A DNA stretch of 64,000 bases from Cupriavidus sp. WGlv3. GTDB lineage: Bacteria > Pseudomonadota > Gammaproteobacteria > Burkholderiales > Burkholderiaceae. Of this stretch, positions 53,331 through 62,937 are shown piece by piece. Below the pieces are notes generated by a model, which was not told the origin of the DNA, made no database searches, and saw only the letters and a program-made list of their open reading frames with translations. The position numbers and the translations under genes are program-made. Numbering within the stretch: position 1 is the stretch's first letter; every line of letters starts with the position of its first letter. The DNA lies in the NCBI RefSeq assembly GCF_023952475.1, contig NZ_JALHRX010000009.1, positions 124,001 to 188,000 on the forward strand. Reading direction: 5' to 3'.

Positions 53331-55874
53331 ATGAACGAAGCCGTCCGGCCCGAGCATGCCGATGACACCCGCACCGCCCTGTCCGGCGCCAGCCTGCGCC
53401 AGGCCTTTCTGGACCACCTGTTCCACACCCAGGGCAAGCTGCCCGGTCACGCCAGCCAGAACGACCTTTACCAGGCCGCCGCGCATACCGTGCGCGACCG
53501 CCTGGTGCAGCGCTGGATCAGCACCGCCGAAGCCTACCTGGGCCAGCCCTCGCGCACGGTGGCCTACCTGTCCGCCGAATTCCTGATGGGTCCGCACCTG
53601 GGCAACAACCTGATCAACCTGGGCATCTTCGAAGAGGTCTGCGAGGCCATGGAGGCGGCCGGACTCGACCTCGCCCGCATTCTCGACCAGGAAGTCGAGC
53701 CGGGCCTCGGCAACGGCGGCCTGGGCCGGCTGGCGGCGTGCTTCATGGATTCGCTGGCGACGCTGGAGATTCCCGCGCTGGGCTATGGCATCCGCTACGA
53801 GTACGGCATCTTCCAGCAGACCATCATGGACGGCATGCAGGTGGAGAAGACCGATACCTGGCTGCGCAACGGCAACCCGTGGGAAATCCAGCGCTCCGAA
53901 TGGGCGGTGCAGGTGCGCCTGGGCGGGCACACCGAGCACTACACCGACGACCGCGGCCACTACCGCGTGCGCTGGGTGCCGGCCAAGACCGTGGTCGGCG
54001 TGCCGTTCGATTCGCCGATCCTGGGCTACCGCGTCAACACCGTGAACACGCTGCGGCTGTGGCGTGCCGACGCGACCGAGGCGTTCGACTTCCATACCTT
54101 CAACCGCGGCGACTACCTTGGCGCCGTCAGCAAGAAGGTGACCTCCGAGAACCTGACCAAGGTGCTCTACCCCAACGACGAAACCTCGCAGGGCAAGGAA
54201 CTGCGGCTCGAGCAGCAGTATTTCTTCGTCGCCTGCTCGCTGCAGGACATGCTGCGGCTGCTTGCGGTCGACGGCATTCCGGTGACGCGCTTCCACGAGA
54301 AGTTCGCGGTGCAGCTCAATGACACCCACCCCGCCGTGGGCATTGCCGAACTGATGCGGCTGCTGGTCGACGAGCACGACCTGCCCTGGAACGAGGCCTG
54401 GCACATCACCGAGAACGCCTTCGCCTATACCAACCACACGCTGCTGCCCGAGGCGCTGGAGCAGTGGCCGCTGCCGCTGTTCGGGCGGGTGCTGCCGCGC
54501 CATCTCGAGATCATCCTGGAGATCAACGCGCGCTTCCTGGACGAGGTGCGGATCCGCTTCTACGGCGACGAATCGCGGCTGGCGCGGCTGTCGCTGATCG
54601 ACGAGCATGGCCAGCGCCATGTGCGCATGGCCAACCTGGCGTGCGTGGGCAGCCATGCCGTCAATGGCGTGGCCGAGCTGCACTCGCGCCTGATGCGCGA
54701 GGATGTGCTGAAGGACTTCTACGAGATGTGGCCCGAGAAGTTCACCAGCATCACCAACGGCGTGACGCCGCGGCGCTGGCTGGCGCTGTCCAACCCGCGG
54801 CTGACGCGGCTGGTATCCGATGCGATCGGCGATGGCTGGATCTCTGACCTCGAGCAGCTGCGCGCGCTGGAGCCGCATGCCGAAGACGCCGGCTTCCGCG
54901 ATGCCTGGCAGGCCGCGCGGCTGGCCAACAAGACCGACCTGGCGCAACTGGTGCGCGACACCACCGGCGTGGTGATCGACCCGTCGTCGATGTTCGACGT
55001 GATGGTCAAGCGCATCCACGAATACAAGCGCCAGCACCTTGCGGTGCTGCATGTGATCGCGCTGTACCACCGCATCAAGTCCGACCCCGGCGCGCAGATC
55101 CAGCCGCGCACCTTCCTGTTCGGCGGCAAGGCCGCGCCCGGCTATGCCTATGCCAAGCTGATGATCCGCTTCATCACCTCGGTGGCCGACGTGGTCAACC
55201 GCGACCCGCAGGTGCGCGACCGGCTCAAGGTGGTGTTCCTGCCCAACTTCAACGTCACCTACGGCCAGCGCATCTACCCGGCGGCGGACCTGGCCGAGCA
55301 GATCTCGCTGGCCGGCAAGGAAGCCTCCGGCACCGGCAACATGAAATTCGCGATGAACGGCGCGCTGAATATCGGCACCATGGACGGCGCCAATATCGAA
55401 CTGCGCGAAGCGGTTGGCCATGACAACTTCTTCCCGTTCGGCCTGACTGCGCCCGAGGTCTATGCGCTGCGCGACAGCGGCTACGACCCGGCGGCGTATT
55501 ACCACAGCAACCCGCAGCTGCGCGCGGTGATCGACCTGGTGCAGCAGGGCTTCTTCTCGCGCGGCGAGCCCGGCCTGTTCCGCCCGTTGTTCGAGCCCCA
55601 GCATGGGCACGATCCCTACCTGCTGATGGCGGACTTCGCCGCCTATATCGATTGCCAGCAGCAGGTGTCGGCCGCGTATGCCGACCAGGCGCGCTGGCAG
55701 CGCATGTCGGTGCTGTCGTGCGCGCGCTCGGGGCGCTTTTCGTCGGACCGGGCCATCCGCGAATACTGCGAGCGCGTCTGGCATGTCGCGCCGGTGCCGG
55801 TGCGGCTGCTGCACCGCGCCAGCGGCGCACCCTGGCAGGTGGAGGCCGGCGCGAGCGGGCCGCGCGCAGCCTGA
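53331..55874 (+). CDS. glgP: Glycogen/maltodextrin phosphorylase
   Basis: Releases glucose-1-phosphate from alpha-1,4-glucan ends. 847 residues, GT35, PLP enzyme. PLP-binding K672 is in EASGTGNMKFAMNGALNIGT. Other family blocks are AYLSAEFLMGPHLGNNLINL, EPGLGNGGLGRLAACFMDSL, FAVQLNDTHPAVGIAELMRL and KRIHEYKRQHL. The ATG at 53331 follows CAGGAG. A 121-base gap separates it from malQ, so it may have an additional promoter, although it is on the same strand. Confidence 0.96.
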   Translation: MNEAVRPEHADDTRTALSGASLRQAFLDHLFHTQGKLPGHASQNDLYQAAAHTVRDRLVQRWISTAEAYLGQPSRTVAYLSAEFLMGPHLGNNLINLGIFEEVCEAMEAAGLDLARILDQEVEPGLGNGGLGRLAACFMDSLATLEIPALGYGIRYEYGIFQQTIMDGMQVEKTDTWLRNGNPWEIQRSEWAVQVRLGGHTEHYTDDRGHYRVRWVPAKTVVGVPFDSPILGYRVNTVNTLRLWRADATEAFDFHTFNRGDYLGAVSKKVTSENLTKVLYPNDETSQGKELRLEQQYFFVACSLQDMLRLLAVDGIPVTRFHEKFAVQLNDTHPAVGIAELMRLLVDEHDLPWNEAWHITENAFAYTNHTLLPEALEQWPLPLFGRVLPRHLEIILEINARFLDEVRIRFYGDESRLARLSLIDEHGQRHVRMANLACVGSHAVNGVAELHSRLMREDVLKDFYEMWPEKFTSITNGVTPRRWLALSNPRLTRLVSDAIGDGWISDLEQLRALEPHAEDAGFRDAWQAARLANKTDLAQLVRDTTGVVIDPSSMFDVMVKRIHEYKRQHLAVLHVIALYHRIKSDPGAQIQPRTFLFGGKAAPGYAYAKLMIRFITSVADVVNRDPQVRDRLKVVFLPNFNVTYGQRIYPAADLAEQISLAGKEASGTGNMKFAMNGALNIGTMDGANIELREAVGHDNFFPFGLTAPEVYALRDSGYDPAAYYHSNPQLRAVIDLVQQGFFSRGEPGLFRPLFEPQHGHDPYLLMADFAAYIDCQQQVSAAYADQARWQRMSVLSCARSGRFSSDRAIREYCERVWHVAPVPVRLLHRASGAPWQVEAGASGPRAA

Positions 55875-55920
55875 GGCGGGGACCCCTTGGCGCGCTGGTG
55901 GCATGGGCGCAAGGCGTAGC

Positions 55921-55931
55921 GTAGTTTCTAC
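55921..55931 (+). promoter_or_regulatory. GTA-N5-TAC element GTAGTTTCTAC upstream of treZ
   Basis: Perfect palindrome GTAG-TTT-CTAC in the 189-base gap between glgP and treZ, 132 bases before the treZ start. A further half-site GTAAC is at 55942. This suggests a second regulated entry point for treZ-treY. Confidence 0.5.
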
Positions 55932-56063
55932 AATGCCACAGGTAACAAAGCCCGCGCCGCGCTGCGCTGCGAGCTTGCCGGTGGCGCCGCGAATGCGCCG
56001 TTCTGCTGGCATGGAGTTCGCATTGCGCAAGGATCCTATTCCCCCAGAAGGCAGGAGCCGAAT

Positions 56064-58067
56064 TTGAACGCCGACCCCTTTCTCCTCGCCCCCGGCACCC
56101 GCTCCGCGGTGCCGCCGCTGGCGCCGTTCGACTGCTTTGCCGCGCCTTCGGCATCCGCCTTCCGCTCCCACGACGAACCCTCCCAGGACTACCTGTTCGG
56201 TCCGGCCTGGCTGCCGGACGGACAGGTACGCTTCCGGCTGTGGGCGCCCGACGCCGCCGAACAGGGCCAGGCGGTGCGCGTGGAGATCGCCGGGCTGGGG
56301 CCGGTGCCGATGGCATGCGGCGCCAACGGCTGGTTCGAGGCAGTCGTGCCGGGCTGCGCGGGCGCGCGCTACTGGTTCCGGCTCGACGACGGCACCACCG
56401 TGCCGGACCCGGCCTCGCGCTGGCAGGCCGACGATGTCCACGGCCCCAGCATCGTGCCGGCACGGGACCCCGCCAGCGCGTTTGCGTGGACCTGCCCGGA
56501 CTGGCGCGGCCGCCCCTGGCACGAAGCCATCGTCTATGAAATGCACGTCGGCCTGTGCGGCGGCTACGCGGGCGCCGCGCAGCAACTGCCGCGGCTCGCG
56601 GCGCTGGGCTTCACCGCGGTCGAGCTGATGCCGGTCGCCGAGTTTCCCGGCACGCGCAACTGGGGCTATGACGGCGTGCTGCCGTTTGCGCCGGAGTCCG
56701 GCTACGGCACGCCCGACGAACTGCGCGCACTGGTCGACCGCGCCCACCAGCTCGGCATGATGGTGCTGCTCGACGTGGTCTACAACCATTTCGGCCCGGA
56801 AGGCAACTACCTGCACCGCTATGCCAGCGCCTTTTTCCGCACGGACCGCCAGACCCCATGGGGGCCGGCCATCGATTTCCGCCGGCCGCAGGTGCGGCGC
56901 TTCTTTACCGAGAACGCGCGCTACTGGCTCGAGCAGTTCCGCTTCGACGGCCTGCGCCTGGACGCCGTGCATGCGATCGAGGACGAAGGCTGGCTGGCGG
57001 CGCTGCCGGGCGAACTGCGCACCGCGCTGGCCGACGGCGATGACCCGCGTCGCCATCTGCACCTGGTGCTGGAGAACGACAACAACGATGCCGCGCTGCT
57101 GGCGGCAGGCTACGATGCGCAGTGGAACGACGACGCGCACCACGCGCTGCACGTGCTGCTGACCGGCGAGGACGATGGCTACTACCGCGACTACAGCGCG
57201 GCGCCGGATACCAGCGATGGCGGTAATGGCGACAGCGCTGCCGCCGGGCGCGGCGCGCCTGCGCTGCGCCACCTCGCGCGCGTGCTGGGCGAAGGCTTTG
57301 CCTACCAGGGCGAACGCTCGGCGTTCCGCTCGGCCGCGCTGCCCGCGGTGGCGGAGGGCGTGCGGCGCGGCCAGCCCAGCGCGCACCTGCCGCCCACGGC
57401 CTTTGTCTGCTTCCTGCAGAACCACGACCAGACCGGCAACCGCGCGCTCGGCGAACGGCTGGCGCAACTGGCCGGGCGCGACGCGCTGCGCGCCGCCATC
57501 GCCTTGCAGTTGCTGTGCCCGCAGGTGCCGCTGGTGTTCATGGGCGAGGAAACCGGCAGCGCGCGGCCGTTCCTGTATTTCACCAGCCATCCGCCCGAAC
57601 TGGCGCGCGCGGTGCGTGACGGGCGCCGGCGCGAGTTCGCCGCGACCGCCGCGTTCCGCGACGACGCCCGCGCGGCGGCCATCCCCGATCCCAACGACCC
57701 GGCCACGTTCGAAGCCTCGCGCCCGCAACTGGACGATGACGGCGACTGGACGCCGTACTACCGCGAACTGCTGGCCGTGCGGCGGCGCGAACTGCTGCAC
57801 CGGCTGGCCGGCTGCCAGAGCGCCGGCGTCGACGTGCTGGGGCCGGCGGCGCTGTGCGCGCGCTGGCGGCTGATGGACGGCGTGGAGCTGAGCCTGTGGC
57901 TCAACCTGGGCGACGAAGCCGTGCCCTGCACGCGGCCATGCCACGACCGCAGCACCGCGCTGCATGAAAGCAGCGCCGGCGCGGCCGCGGCCCTGTCGGC
58001 CGGCCTGCTGCCGCAGCGCTCGTGCGTGGCTACCGTGTGCGAGCCCGCCGCGGCCCGCGCGCGATGA
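56064..58067 (+). CDS. treZ: Malto-oligosyltrehalose trehalohydrolase
   Basis: Cleaves trehalose from the end of malto-oligosyltrehalose made by TreY. 667 residues from a TTG start preceded by GGCAGGAG. The E-set/CBM48 domain (about 50-130) includes GPAWLPDGQVRFRLWAPDAA. The GH13_10 barrel has EMHVGLCGGYAGAAQQLPRL, YNHFGPEGNYLHRYASAFF, nucleophile D300 (FDGLRLDAVHAIED) and acid E337 (LVLENDNNDA). The end overlaps treY by four bases (ATGA at 58064-58067). Confidence 0.95.
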   Translation: MNADPFLLAPGTRSAVPPLAPFDCFAAPSASAFRSHDEPSQDYLFGPAWLPDGQVRFRLWAPDAAEQGQAVRVEIAGLGPVPMACGANGWFEAVVPGCAGARYWFRLDDGTTVPDPASRWQADDVHGPSIVPARDPASAFAWTCPDWRGRPWHEAIVYEMHVGLCGGYAGAAQQLPRLAALGFTAVELMPVAEFPGTRNWGYDGVLPFAPESGYGTPDELRALVDRAHQLGMMVLLDVVYNHFGPEGNYLHRYASAFFRTDRQTPWGPAIDFRRPQVRRFFTENARYWLEQFRFDGLRLDAVHAIEDEGWLAALPGELRTALADGDDPRRHLHLVLENDNNDAALLAAGYDAQWNDDAHHALHVLLTGEDDGYYRDYSAAPDTSDGGNGDSAAAGRGAPALRHLARVLGEGFAYQGERSAFRSAALPAVAEGVRRGQPSAHLPPTAFVCFLQNHDQTGNRALGERLAQLAGRDALRAAIALQLLCPQVPLVFMGEETGSARPFLYFTSHPPELARAVRDGRRREFAATAAFRDDARAAAIPDPNDPATFEASRPQLDDDGDWTPYYRELLAVRRRELLHRLAGCQSAGVDVLGPAALCARWRLMDGVELSLWLNLGDEAVPCTRPCHDRSTALHESSAGAAAALSAGLLPQRSCVATVCEPAAARAR

Positions 58068-60733
58068 TGCCTGACGGCGCGCCGCAAGCGCTGCCGCGCG
58101 CAACCGCCCGGCTGCAGCTGCACCCCGGCTTCACCTTTGCCGATGCCGCCGCCGTGGTCGGCTACTACGCCGCGCTGGGCGTCAGCCACCTCTACCTTTC
58201 GCCCATCTGCGGCGCGCGGCCCGGCTCCACCCATGGCTATGACGTCACCGATTTCACCGCTGTGCGCGACGAGCTGGGCGGCGAGCCCGGCCTGAAAGCG
58301 CTGGCCGCACGCGCCCGCGACGCCGGCCTCGGCCTGGTCGTCGACATCGTGCCCAACCATATGGCCGCCGATCCCACCCACAACGGCTGGTGGCGCGACG
58401 TGCTGGCGCATGGCCGCGGCAGCCCTTACGCGGCCACCTTCGACATCGACTGGACCCCGCGCGACCCCGCGCTGCACGGCAAGGTGCTGCTGCCGATGCT
58501 GGGGCAGTCGTACTGGGACACCGTGGTGGCCGGCGAACTGCGCTGGGTCCCGGCCAGCGACGATGCCCCCGCCCATCTGCGCTATTTCGACCACACGCTG
58601 CCGCTGGCACCGGGCAGCGTCGACACCGAAGCCGAGCGCGACGGCGCGGCCTGGTACGACGCCACGCATGCCGAGGGCCGCGGCCGGCTCCATGCCTTGC
58701 TGGAACGCCAGCACTACCGGCTGGCCTGGTGGCGCACCGCGGCCGCCGCGCAGAACTGGCGCCGCTTCTTCGAGATCAGCGACCTGGTGGGCGTGCGCGA
58801 GGAGGACGAGCGGGTGTTCGACGCGGTTCATGCGCTGGTCCTGCGCCTGCTGCGCGAAGGCTGGATCGACGGCGTGCGCGTGGACCACGTCGACGGCCTG
58901 GCCGATCCCGCCGGCTACTGCCGCCGGCTGCGCGCCGAACTGGACCGCCATGCCGCCGCCCGCCCGCCCACGCTGCGGCTGGAGCGTCCGTGGCTGGTGG
59001 TCGAGAAGATCCTGGGCCCGCGCGAGCGCCTGGCGCCGGACTGGCAGGTGCATGGCACCACCGGCTATGACTTCATGGACGAGGTCGCCGCGGTGCTGCA
59101 TGACGGCGACGGCGAGGCGGCGCTGGACACGCTGTGGGCCGCGGTCAGCGGCGATGCGCGCGACTTTCCCGGGCAGGTCGAGGCCGCGCGGCGCCAGGTG
59201 CTGGAGCGGCACCTGGTGACGGAATTCGAAGGCGCCGCCGCCTGCCTGCGCGACTGCGCCGAGCAGGAGCCCGGCACGCGCGACCTGACCCGGGCCGCGC
59301 TGCGGCACGCGCTGGCCGCGCTGATGGCCGCAGTGCCGGTGTATCGCAGCTACTTCGACGCGCGTCCGGCCGAACGCGATACGGCCGCGGCGCATGCCGA
59401 TGATGCCATGCTCGAACAAGCCATGCGGGCCGCGCGCGCCGGCCTGGCGCCCGACGAAGCGGTGGCGCTGGCCTTTATCGGCGGCTGCCTGCGCACCGCC
59501 GCGCCGGCCGACAGCGAGACCGGCGCGCTGCGCCGCCGGCTGCAGCAGTTGATGCCCGCGCTGGCGGCGAAGGCCGGCGAGGACACCGCGTTCTACCGCT
59601 ACGGCCGGCTGCTGTCGCGCAACGAAGTCGGCAGCGATCCGGCCCGGCTGGCGATGCCGCCCGCGCAGTTCCACGCACGCATGGCGGCGCGGCGGCTGGC
59701 CTGTCCCTATGCCATGCTCGCCACGGCGACCCACGACCACAAGCGTGGCGAAGACGCGCGCATGCGTCTGGCGGTGCTGAGCGAGGTGCCATGCGCGTGG
59801 GCCGATGCCGTGGCCGCGTGGGAGGCTGCCTCGGCATCGCTGCTGGCGACCTTGCCGCAAGCGCCCGACCCCGGCGACCGGCTGATGCTGTACCAGACCC
59901 TGGTCGGCGCCTGGCCGATGGAGGACCTGAGCCTTGCCGACGATGGCGGGGCCGCGCAGCCCTTGCTGGAGCGCGTGGGCGCGTGGCAGCGCAAGGCCAT
60001 CCGCGAAGCCAAGCGCCATGGCAACTGGACCTGCCCCGACACCGACTACGAAGCTGCATGCGAGGCCTTCCTGCGCGGCCTCTCCGCACACGCGCCAGCG
60101 GGCGGAGCCGGCAGTGTGCTGGCGCAGATCGGCCAGTTCGCGCAGCGCATTGCCGCGGCCGGGGCCCTGAACAGCCTGGCGCAGGTGCTGGTGCAACTGA
60201 CCGCGCCCGGCATCCCCGACCGCTACCAGGGCTGCGAAGGCTGGGACCTGAGCCTGGTCGATCCCGACAACCGGCGCCCGCCCGACTACGCGCGGCTGCA
60301 GGCACGGCTGAGTTGCAGCGCGGGCTGGGCCCACTGGCTGGCGCACTGGCGCGACGGCCGCATCAAGCAGCAGCTGGTGCGCCAGGTGCTGGCGGTGCGC
60401 CGCGCGCATGCGGCGCTGTTCGCCGACGGCCAATACAGCATGCTGGCCGCGCAGGGCGCGCTGGTGCCGCAGGTGCTGGCGTTCGCGCGCAGCGCCGACG
60501 GGCGCCAGGCCATCACCGTGGTGACCCGGCTTGCCGCCGCGCGCGTCGATCCCGCCCTGCCGCGCATTCCGCAAGCGGCCTGGGGTGATACCACGCTCAA
60601 CGTCGGTGCGCCGCAACCGAGCCGCTGGACCGATGCCCTGACCGGCCATGTCATCGACGCGCCCATGGGCCGCCTGCGGCTGCGCGAAGTGCTGGGCGGC
60701 CTGCCGGTCGCGCTGCTGCTGCGCGAGCCCTGA
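58064..60733 (+). CDS. treY: Malto-oligosyltrehalose synthase
   Basis: Isomerises the reducing-end alpha-1,4 link of malto-oligosaccharides to alpha,alpha-1,1. 889 residues, GH13_26. The N-terminus ATARLQLHPGFTFADAAAVV and the blocks SHLYLSPICGARPGSTHGYD and VVDIVPNHMA are typical. Nucleophile D274 is in GVRVDHVDGLADP, E314 in LVVEKILGPRERL, and ATATHDHKRGEDARMRL is a TreY hallmark. Two adjacent ATGs (58064, 58067) could start it. Last gene of the block; it converges on the gene at 60744 with only 10 bases between. Confidence 0.95.
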   Translation: MMPDGAPQALPRATARLQLHPGFTFADAAAVVGYYAALGVSHLYLSPICGARPGSTHGYDVTDFTAVRDELGGEPGLKALAARARDAGLGLVVDIVPNHMAADPTHNGWWRDVLAHGRGSPYAATFDIDWTPRDPALHGKVLLPMLGQSYWDTVVAGELRWVPASDDAPAHLRYFDHTLPLAPGSVDTEAERDGAAWYDATHAEGRGRLHALLERQHYRLAWWRTAAAAQNWRRFFEISDLVGVREEDERVFDAVHALVLRLLREGWIDGVRVDHVDGLADPAGYCRRLRAELDRHAAARPPTLRLERPWLVVEKILGPRERLAPDWQVHGTTGYDFMDEVAAVLHDGDGEAALDTLWAAVSGDARDFPGQVEAARRQVLERHLVTEFEGAAACLRDCAEQEPGTRDLTRAALRHALAALMAAVPVYRSYFDARPAERDTAAAHADDAMLEQAMRAARAGLAPDEAVALAFIGGCLRTAAPADSETGALRRRLQQLMPALAAKAGEDTAFYRYGRLLSRNEVGSDPARLAMPPAQFHARMAARRLACPYAMLATATHDHKRGEDARMRLAVLSEVPCAWADAVAAWEAASASLLATLPQAPDPGDRLMLYQTLVGAWPMEDLSLADDGGAAQPLLERVGAWQRKAIREAKRHGNWTCPDTDYEAACEAFLRGLSAHAPAGGAGSVLAQIGQFAQRIAAAGALNSLAQVLVQLTAPGIPDRYQGCEGWDLSLVDPDNRRPPDYARLQARLSCSAGWAHWLAHWRDGRIKQQLVRQVLAVRRAHAALFADGQYSMLAAQGALVPQVLAFARSADGRQAITVVTRLAAARVDPALPRIPQAAWGDTTLNVGAPQPSRWTDALTGHVIDAPMGRLRLREVLGGLPVALLLREP

Positions 60734-60743
60734 TGCGTCGGGC

Positions 60744-61310
60744 TCAGGAGTGCGGCGGCGCCGTCGACTGCAATACGACCGGCGCGAACGGCCCGCGCGA
60801 GGCCTGGGTCGGCGAGGCGCTGCGTTCCTGCGGCAGGTAGGGCCGGATCACCACGGCCACGTAGTCGTCTTCCTTGGGCGTTACCACGATGTACGCGAGC
60901 CCCGACATCACCAGGCCGACCTCGCCGAGTTCGGTGGCAATGCGCGCCACGATAAAGCGCTGCAGCAGCATCGGGTTGACGCTGTCGTCGATGGCAAGCG
61001 CGGCGGTGCAGATGGTCAGGAAGCAGCGTTCGACCTCGCGGCACACCACCACCACTTCATCGATGGCATAGCCGGCGCGGCTGGCGCGTACCAGCACCGA
61101 CACCCCCGAACTGGGCGCGGCGCGGTGCCATCCGGGCTTGACCTTGAAGCTGGGCAGGGCCAATCCGGAACCGGTGTCCTGCGCGACGGTGTTGAAACGC
61201 TGGGCGAAGTCCGAAGGTGTGATCGCAAGCAGCTGGCGCTCGACCGGTGCCGACGACACCGATACCGACGAGGCCAGGACCACGGTGGACAGAATGCTGG
61301 CTAGGTTCAT
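60744..61310 (-). CDS. Hypothetical exported protein
   Basis: 188 residues. The N-terminus MNLASILSTVVLASSVSVSS is a probable signal peptide. The rest is mixed beta with hydrophobic strands (GYAIDEVVVVCREVERCFLT; LGEVGLVMSGLAYIVVTP), two cysteines spaced C-x5-C (CREVERC) and a Pro/Ser tail. No recognised family. The start follows CGAGGAAGCT. It lies in a divergent pair with a BON-domain protein, with a 468-base gap (61311-61778) that holds two copies of the GTA-N5-TAC element and nothing else clear. Confidence 0.7.
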   Translation of the reverse strand: MNLASILSTVVLASSVSVSSAPVERQLLAITPSDFAQRFNTVAQDTGSGLALPSFKVKPGWHRAAPSSGVSVLVRASRAGYAIDEVVVVCREVERCFLTICTAALAIDDSVNPMLLQRFIVARIATELGEVGLVMSGLAYIVVTPKEDDYVAVVIRPYLPQERSASPTQASRGPFAPVVLQSTAPPHS

Positions 61311-61569
61311 AGCTTCCTCGCAACGGCTATACGCTCCCCCGCGCTGTCGGGCCCCGCAGCACACGGCCGCAAGCTGCGCCGCGGCGGGAAGGCCGGCGTT
61401 GCGGGTGCTCGCCGGCACCTGCCGCACGCCAGTTGTTGCCAGCATTTCCTTCACTATAGACAGGACCGCACGCCAGCACAGGACGGAACGCAAGCGGCAC
61501 GCCAGGCGCCGCGCCGCAGCCCGCGCGCGGCGCCACCAGCCACTGCGGCGCGCCAGCCACGCGCGCCAT

Positions 61570-61598
61570 GCAGTTTCTGCAGCGCCTGTAAAAACTAC
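61570..61598. promoter_or_regulatory. Two adjacent GTA-N5-TAC-type elements
   Basis: GCAGTTTCTGC (61570-61580, perfect GCAG-TTT-CTGC palindrome) and GTAAAAACTAC (61588-61598; GTAGTTTTTAC on the minus strand), with centres 18 bases apart. They sit midway between the divergent genes starting at 61310 and 61779. The flanking 12-mer GCGCCTGTAAAA is the exact inverse of the one at 36582-36593. Confidence 0.5.
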
Positions 61599-61778
61599 GG
61601 CGCATGCGGCACCGCGCCGCGCCGGCGGCGCCGCCGCATGCCGCACAGTCCGCGCCGTGGCGCAGCGTGGGCCGGCTGGTGGCAGTGGCTGCGCCCGTGG
61701 CCATGCGGGAACGGAGCTTGCAGGCAAATTGCAGGTGCGGGCTGACCGCAGGCCCGCCAGCATATACAGGAGGGCCTT

Positions 61779-62147
61779 ATGACCGCACGCTACCGCTTCA
61801 TCGCCGCGCTGGCGTTGCCGCTGGCCGTGCTGGCCATGACGGCCTCCGCGCCGGGCATGGCGGCACCGACCGATGCGCCCGCGGCGCCGTCTTCCACCGG
61901 CCGTACCGCGGCGCCACGCGACACCGCTGCCGCCAGCGACCGCGCCATCACTGCCGAGGTGCAGGCGCGCCTGGCCAATGCGCGCACGCTCGATCCGGGC
62001 AGGATCCGGGTGTCGACCACCGACGGCGTGGTAAAGCTCGAAGGCACCGTGCGCGACGACAAACAGCGTACGATGGCCATGGAGCTGGCGCGTTCCGTGC
62101 GCGGCGTCAGCGCGGTTTCGGATGAACTGCGCGCCGGCACCGATTGA
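61779..62147 (+). CDS. Periplasmic BON-domain protein
   Basis: 122 residues. The signal peptide RYRFIAALALPLAVLAMTAS is cut near GMAAP. A Pro/Ala/Thr linker is followed by one BON domain (about 52-118): ITAEVQARLANARTLDPGRI, RVSTTDGVVKLEGTVRDDKQ and VRGVSAVSDEL. OsmY-like periplasmic stress proteins have this layout, usually with two BON domains; here there is one. Starts after ACAGGAGG. Two small hydrophilic proteins follow on the same strand. Confidence 0.85.
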   Translation: MTARYRFIAALALPLAVLAMTASAPGMAAPTDAPAAPSSTGRTAAPRDTAAASDRAITAEVQARLANARTLDPGRIRVSTTDGVVKLEGTVRDDKQRTMAMELARSVRGVSAVSDELRAGTD

Positions 62148-62196
62148 CGACCTGTCGCCTGACCGGCAGCGCCATGCCAACCTTGATGGAGACGTG

Positions 62197-62427
62197 ATGA
62201 GCACCCATCGCCAGCCAGACCACGACACCACCCGCCGCCGCAGCGAGCCCCGCGACCCGCACAAGGGCGGCCCGGACACCGAGCACGAGCGCGGCAAGCC
62301 GGGACGCGACCGGCGCCACGATGTCGAGCGCGAGCACGACATCCCCGACGAAAACGGCGAGCCGCCCTCGGTCAAGCGCCCCGGCGGCAAGCCGGAAGAA
62401 AGCGAGCCGCCGGTCGAGAACTACTGA
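62197..62427 (+). CDS. Small hydrophilic disordered protein
   Basis: 76 residues from the ATG at 62197 (TGGAGA upstream). Almost entirely charged and polar (His, Arg, Asp, Glu, Pro, Gly), e.g. PRDPHKGGPDTEHERGKPGR and DIPDENGEPPSVKRPGGKPE. No hydrophobic core, so probably intrinsically disordered, of the hydrophilin type linked to desiccation or osmotic stress (inference). Follows the BON gene by 49 bases. Confidence 0.6.
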   Translation: MSTHRQPDHDTTRRRSEPRDPHKGGPDTEHERGKPGRDRRHDVEREHDIPDENGEPPSVKRPGGKPEESEPPVENY

Positions 62428-62466
62428 ACCCCGGCGACCTGCCTCGCACCCACCCCAACAGGAGGC

Positions 62467-62868
62467 ATGATGAGCAAGACCGTACGTACCGGCCCCACCC
62501 GGCATGCCGGCACCCGCACCGATCGCGTGGGCGGCCCGTCAGCGGGCCGGCGCGAAGGTGCGCAAGCGGCCTCCGGCCGCGGCCGTTCGCGCCAGAATAC
62601 GGCCACCGGCGCGGCACGCGCCGAGGCCGGCAACATCCCCAGCACGCTGGACCCCGACCTCGACCAGGAAACCAACGATATCGAGAACGAGCTCGAGCAG
62701 CGCGACGAAGACGCGCACAGCCCCGAGGAAGAGGAAACCCCCGAGGAAGAGATCGCCGATGAAGTGGTGCGCGCGGCCGAGGCACTGCCCAGCGACGTGC
62801 CGGTCGACAAGGCCGACCGCACCGACGAGCGCGAAGAGAATCCGCCGCGCCCGCCGCGGGTGGATTAA
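62467..62868 (+). CDS. Hypothetical acidic disordered protein
   Basis: 133 residues beginning MMSK (a second ATG at 62470). The basic, Gly/Arg-rich first half (TGPTRHAGTRTDRVGGPSAG) contrasts with an acidic second half (LDQETNDIENELEQRDEDAH, EEEETPEEEIADEVV). No domain, probably disordered. Preceded by ACAGGAGGC. Likely part of the same stress operon as the two genes upstream. Confidence 0.65.
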   Translation: MMSKTVRTGPTRHAGTRTDRVGGPSAGRREGAQAASGRGRSRQNTATGAARAEAGNIPSTLDPDLDQETNDIENELEQRDEDAHSPEEEETPEEEIADEVVRAAEALPSDVPVDKADRTDEREENPPRPPRVD

Positions 62869-62906
62869 CCCGACGCCATAGCGCGGCTTTGCAAAACCCC
62901 AAGCCG

Positions 62907-62933
62907 GGCGGCTCCCGAAGTTACGGAGCCGCC
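62907..62933. terminator. Bidirectional terminator hairpin
   Basis: Perfect 9-bp stem GGCGGCTCC / GGAGCCGCC with a 9-base loop, followed by TTGTTC on the plus side and by GGGGTTTTG on the minus side, between convergent genes ending at 62868 and 62938. Confidence 0.75.
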
Positions 62934-62937
62934 TTGT

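Noticed and set aside
52764..58103. Minus-strand open frame of about 1779 codons opposite malQ, glgP and treZ
   Set aside because: Same cause: antisense to three recognised genes, low-complexity translation, no ribosome site.
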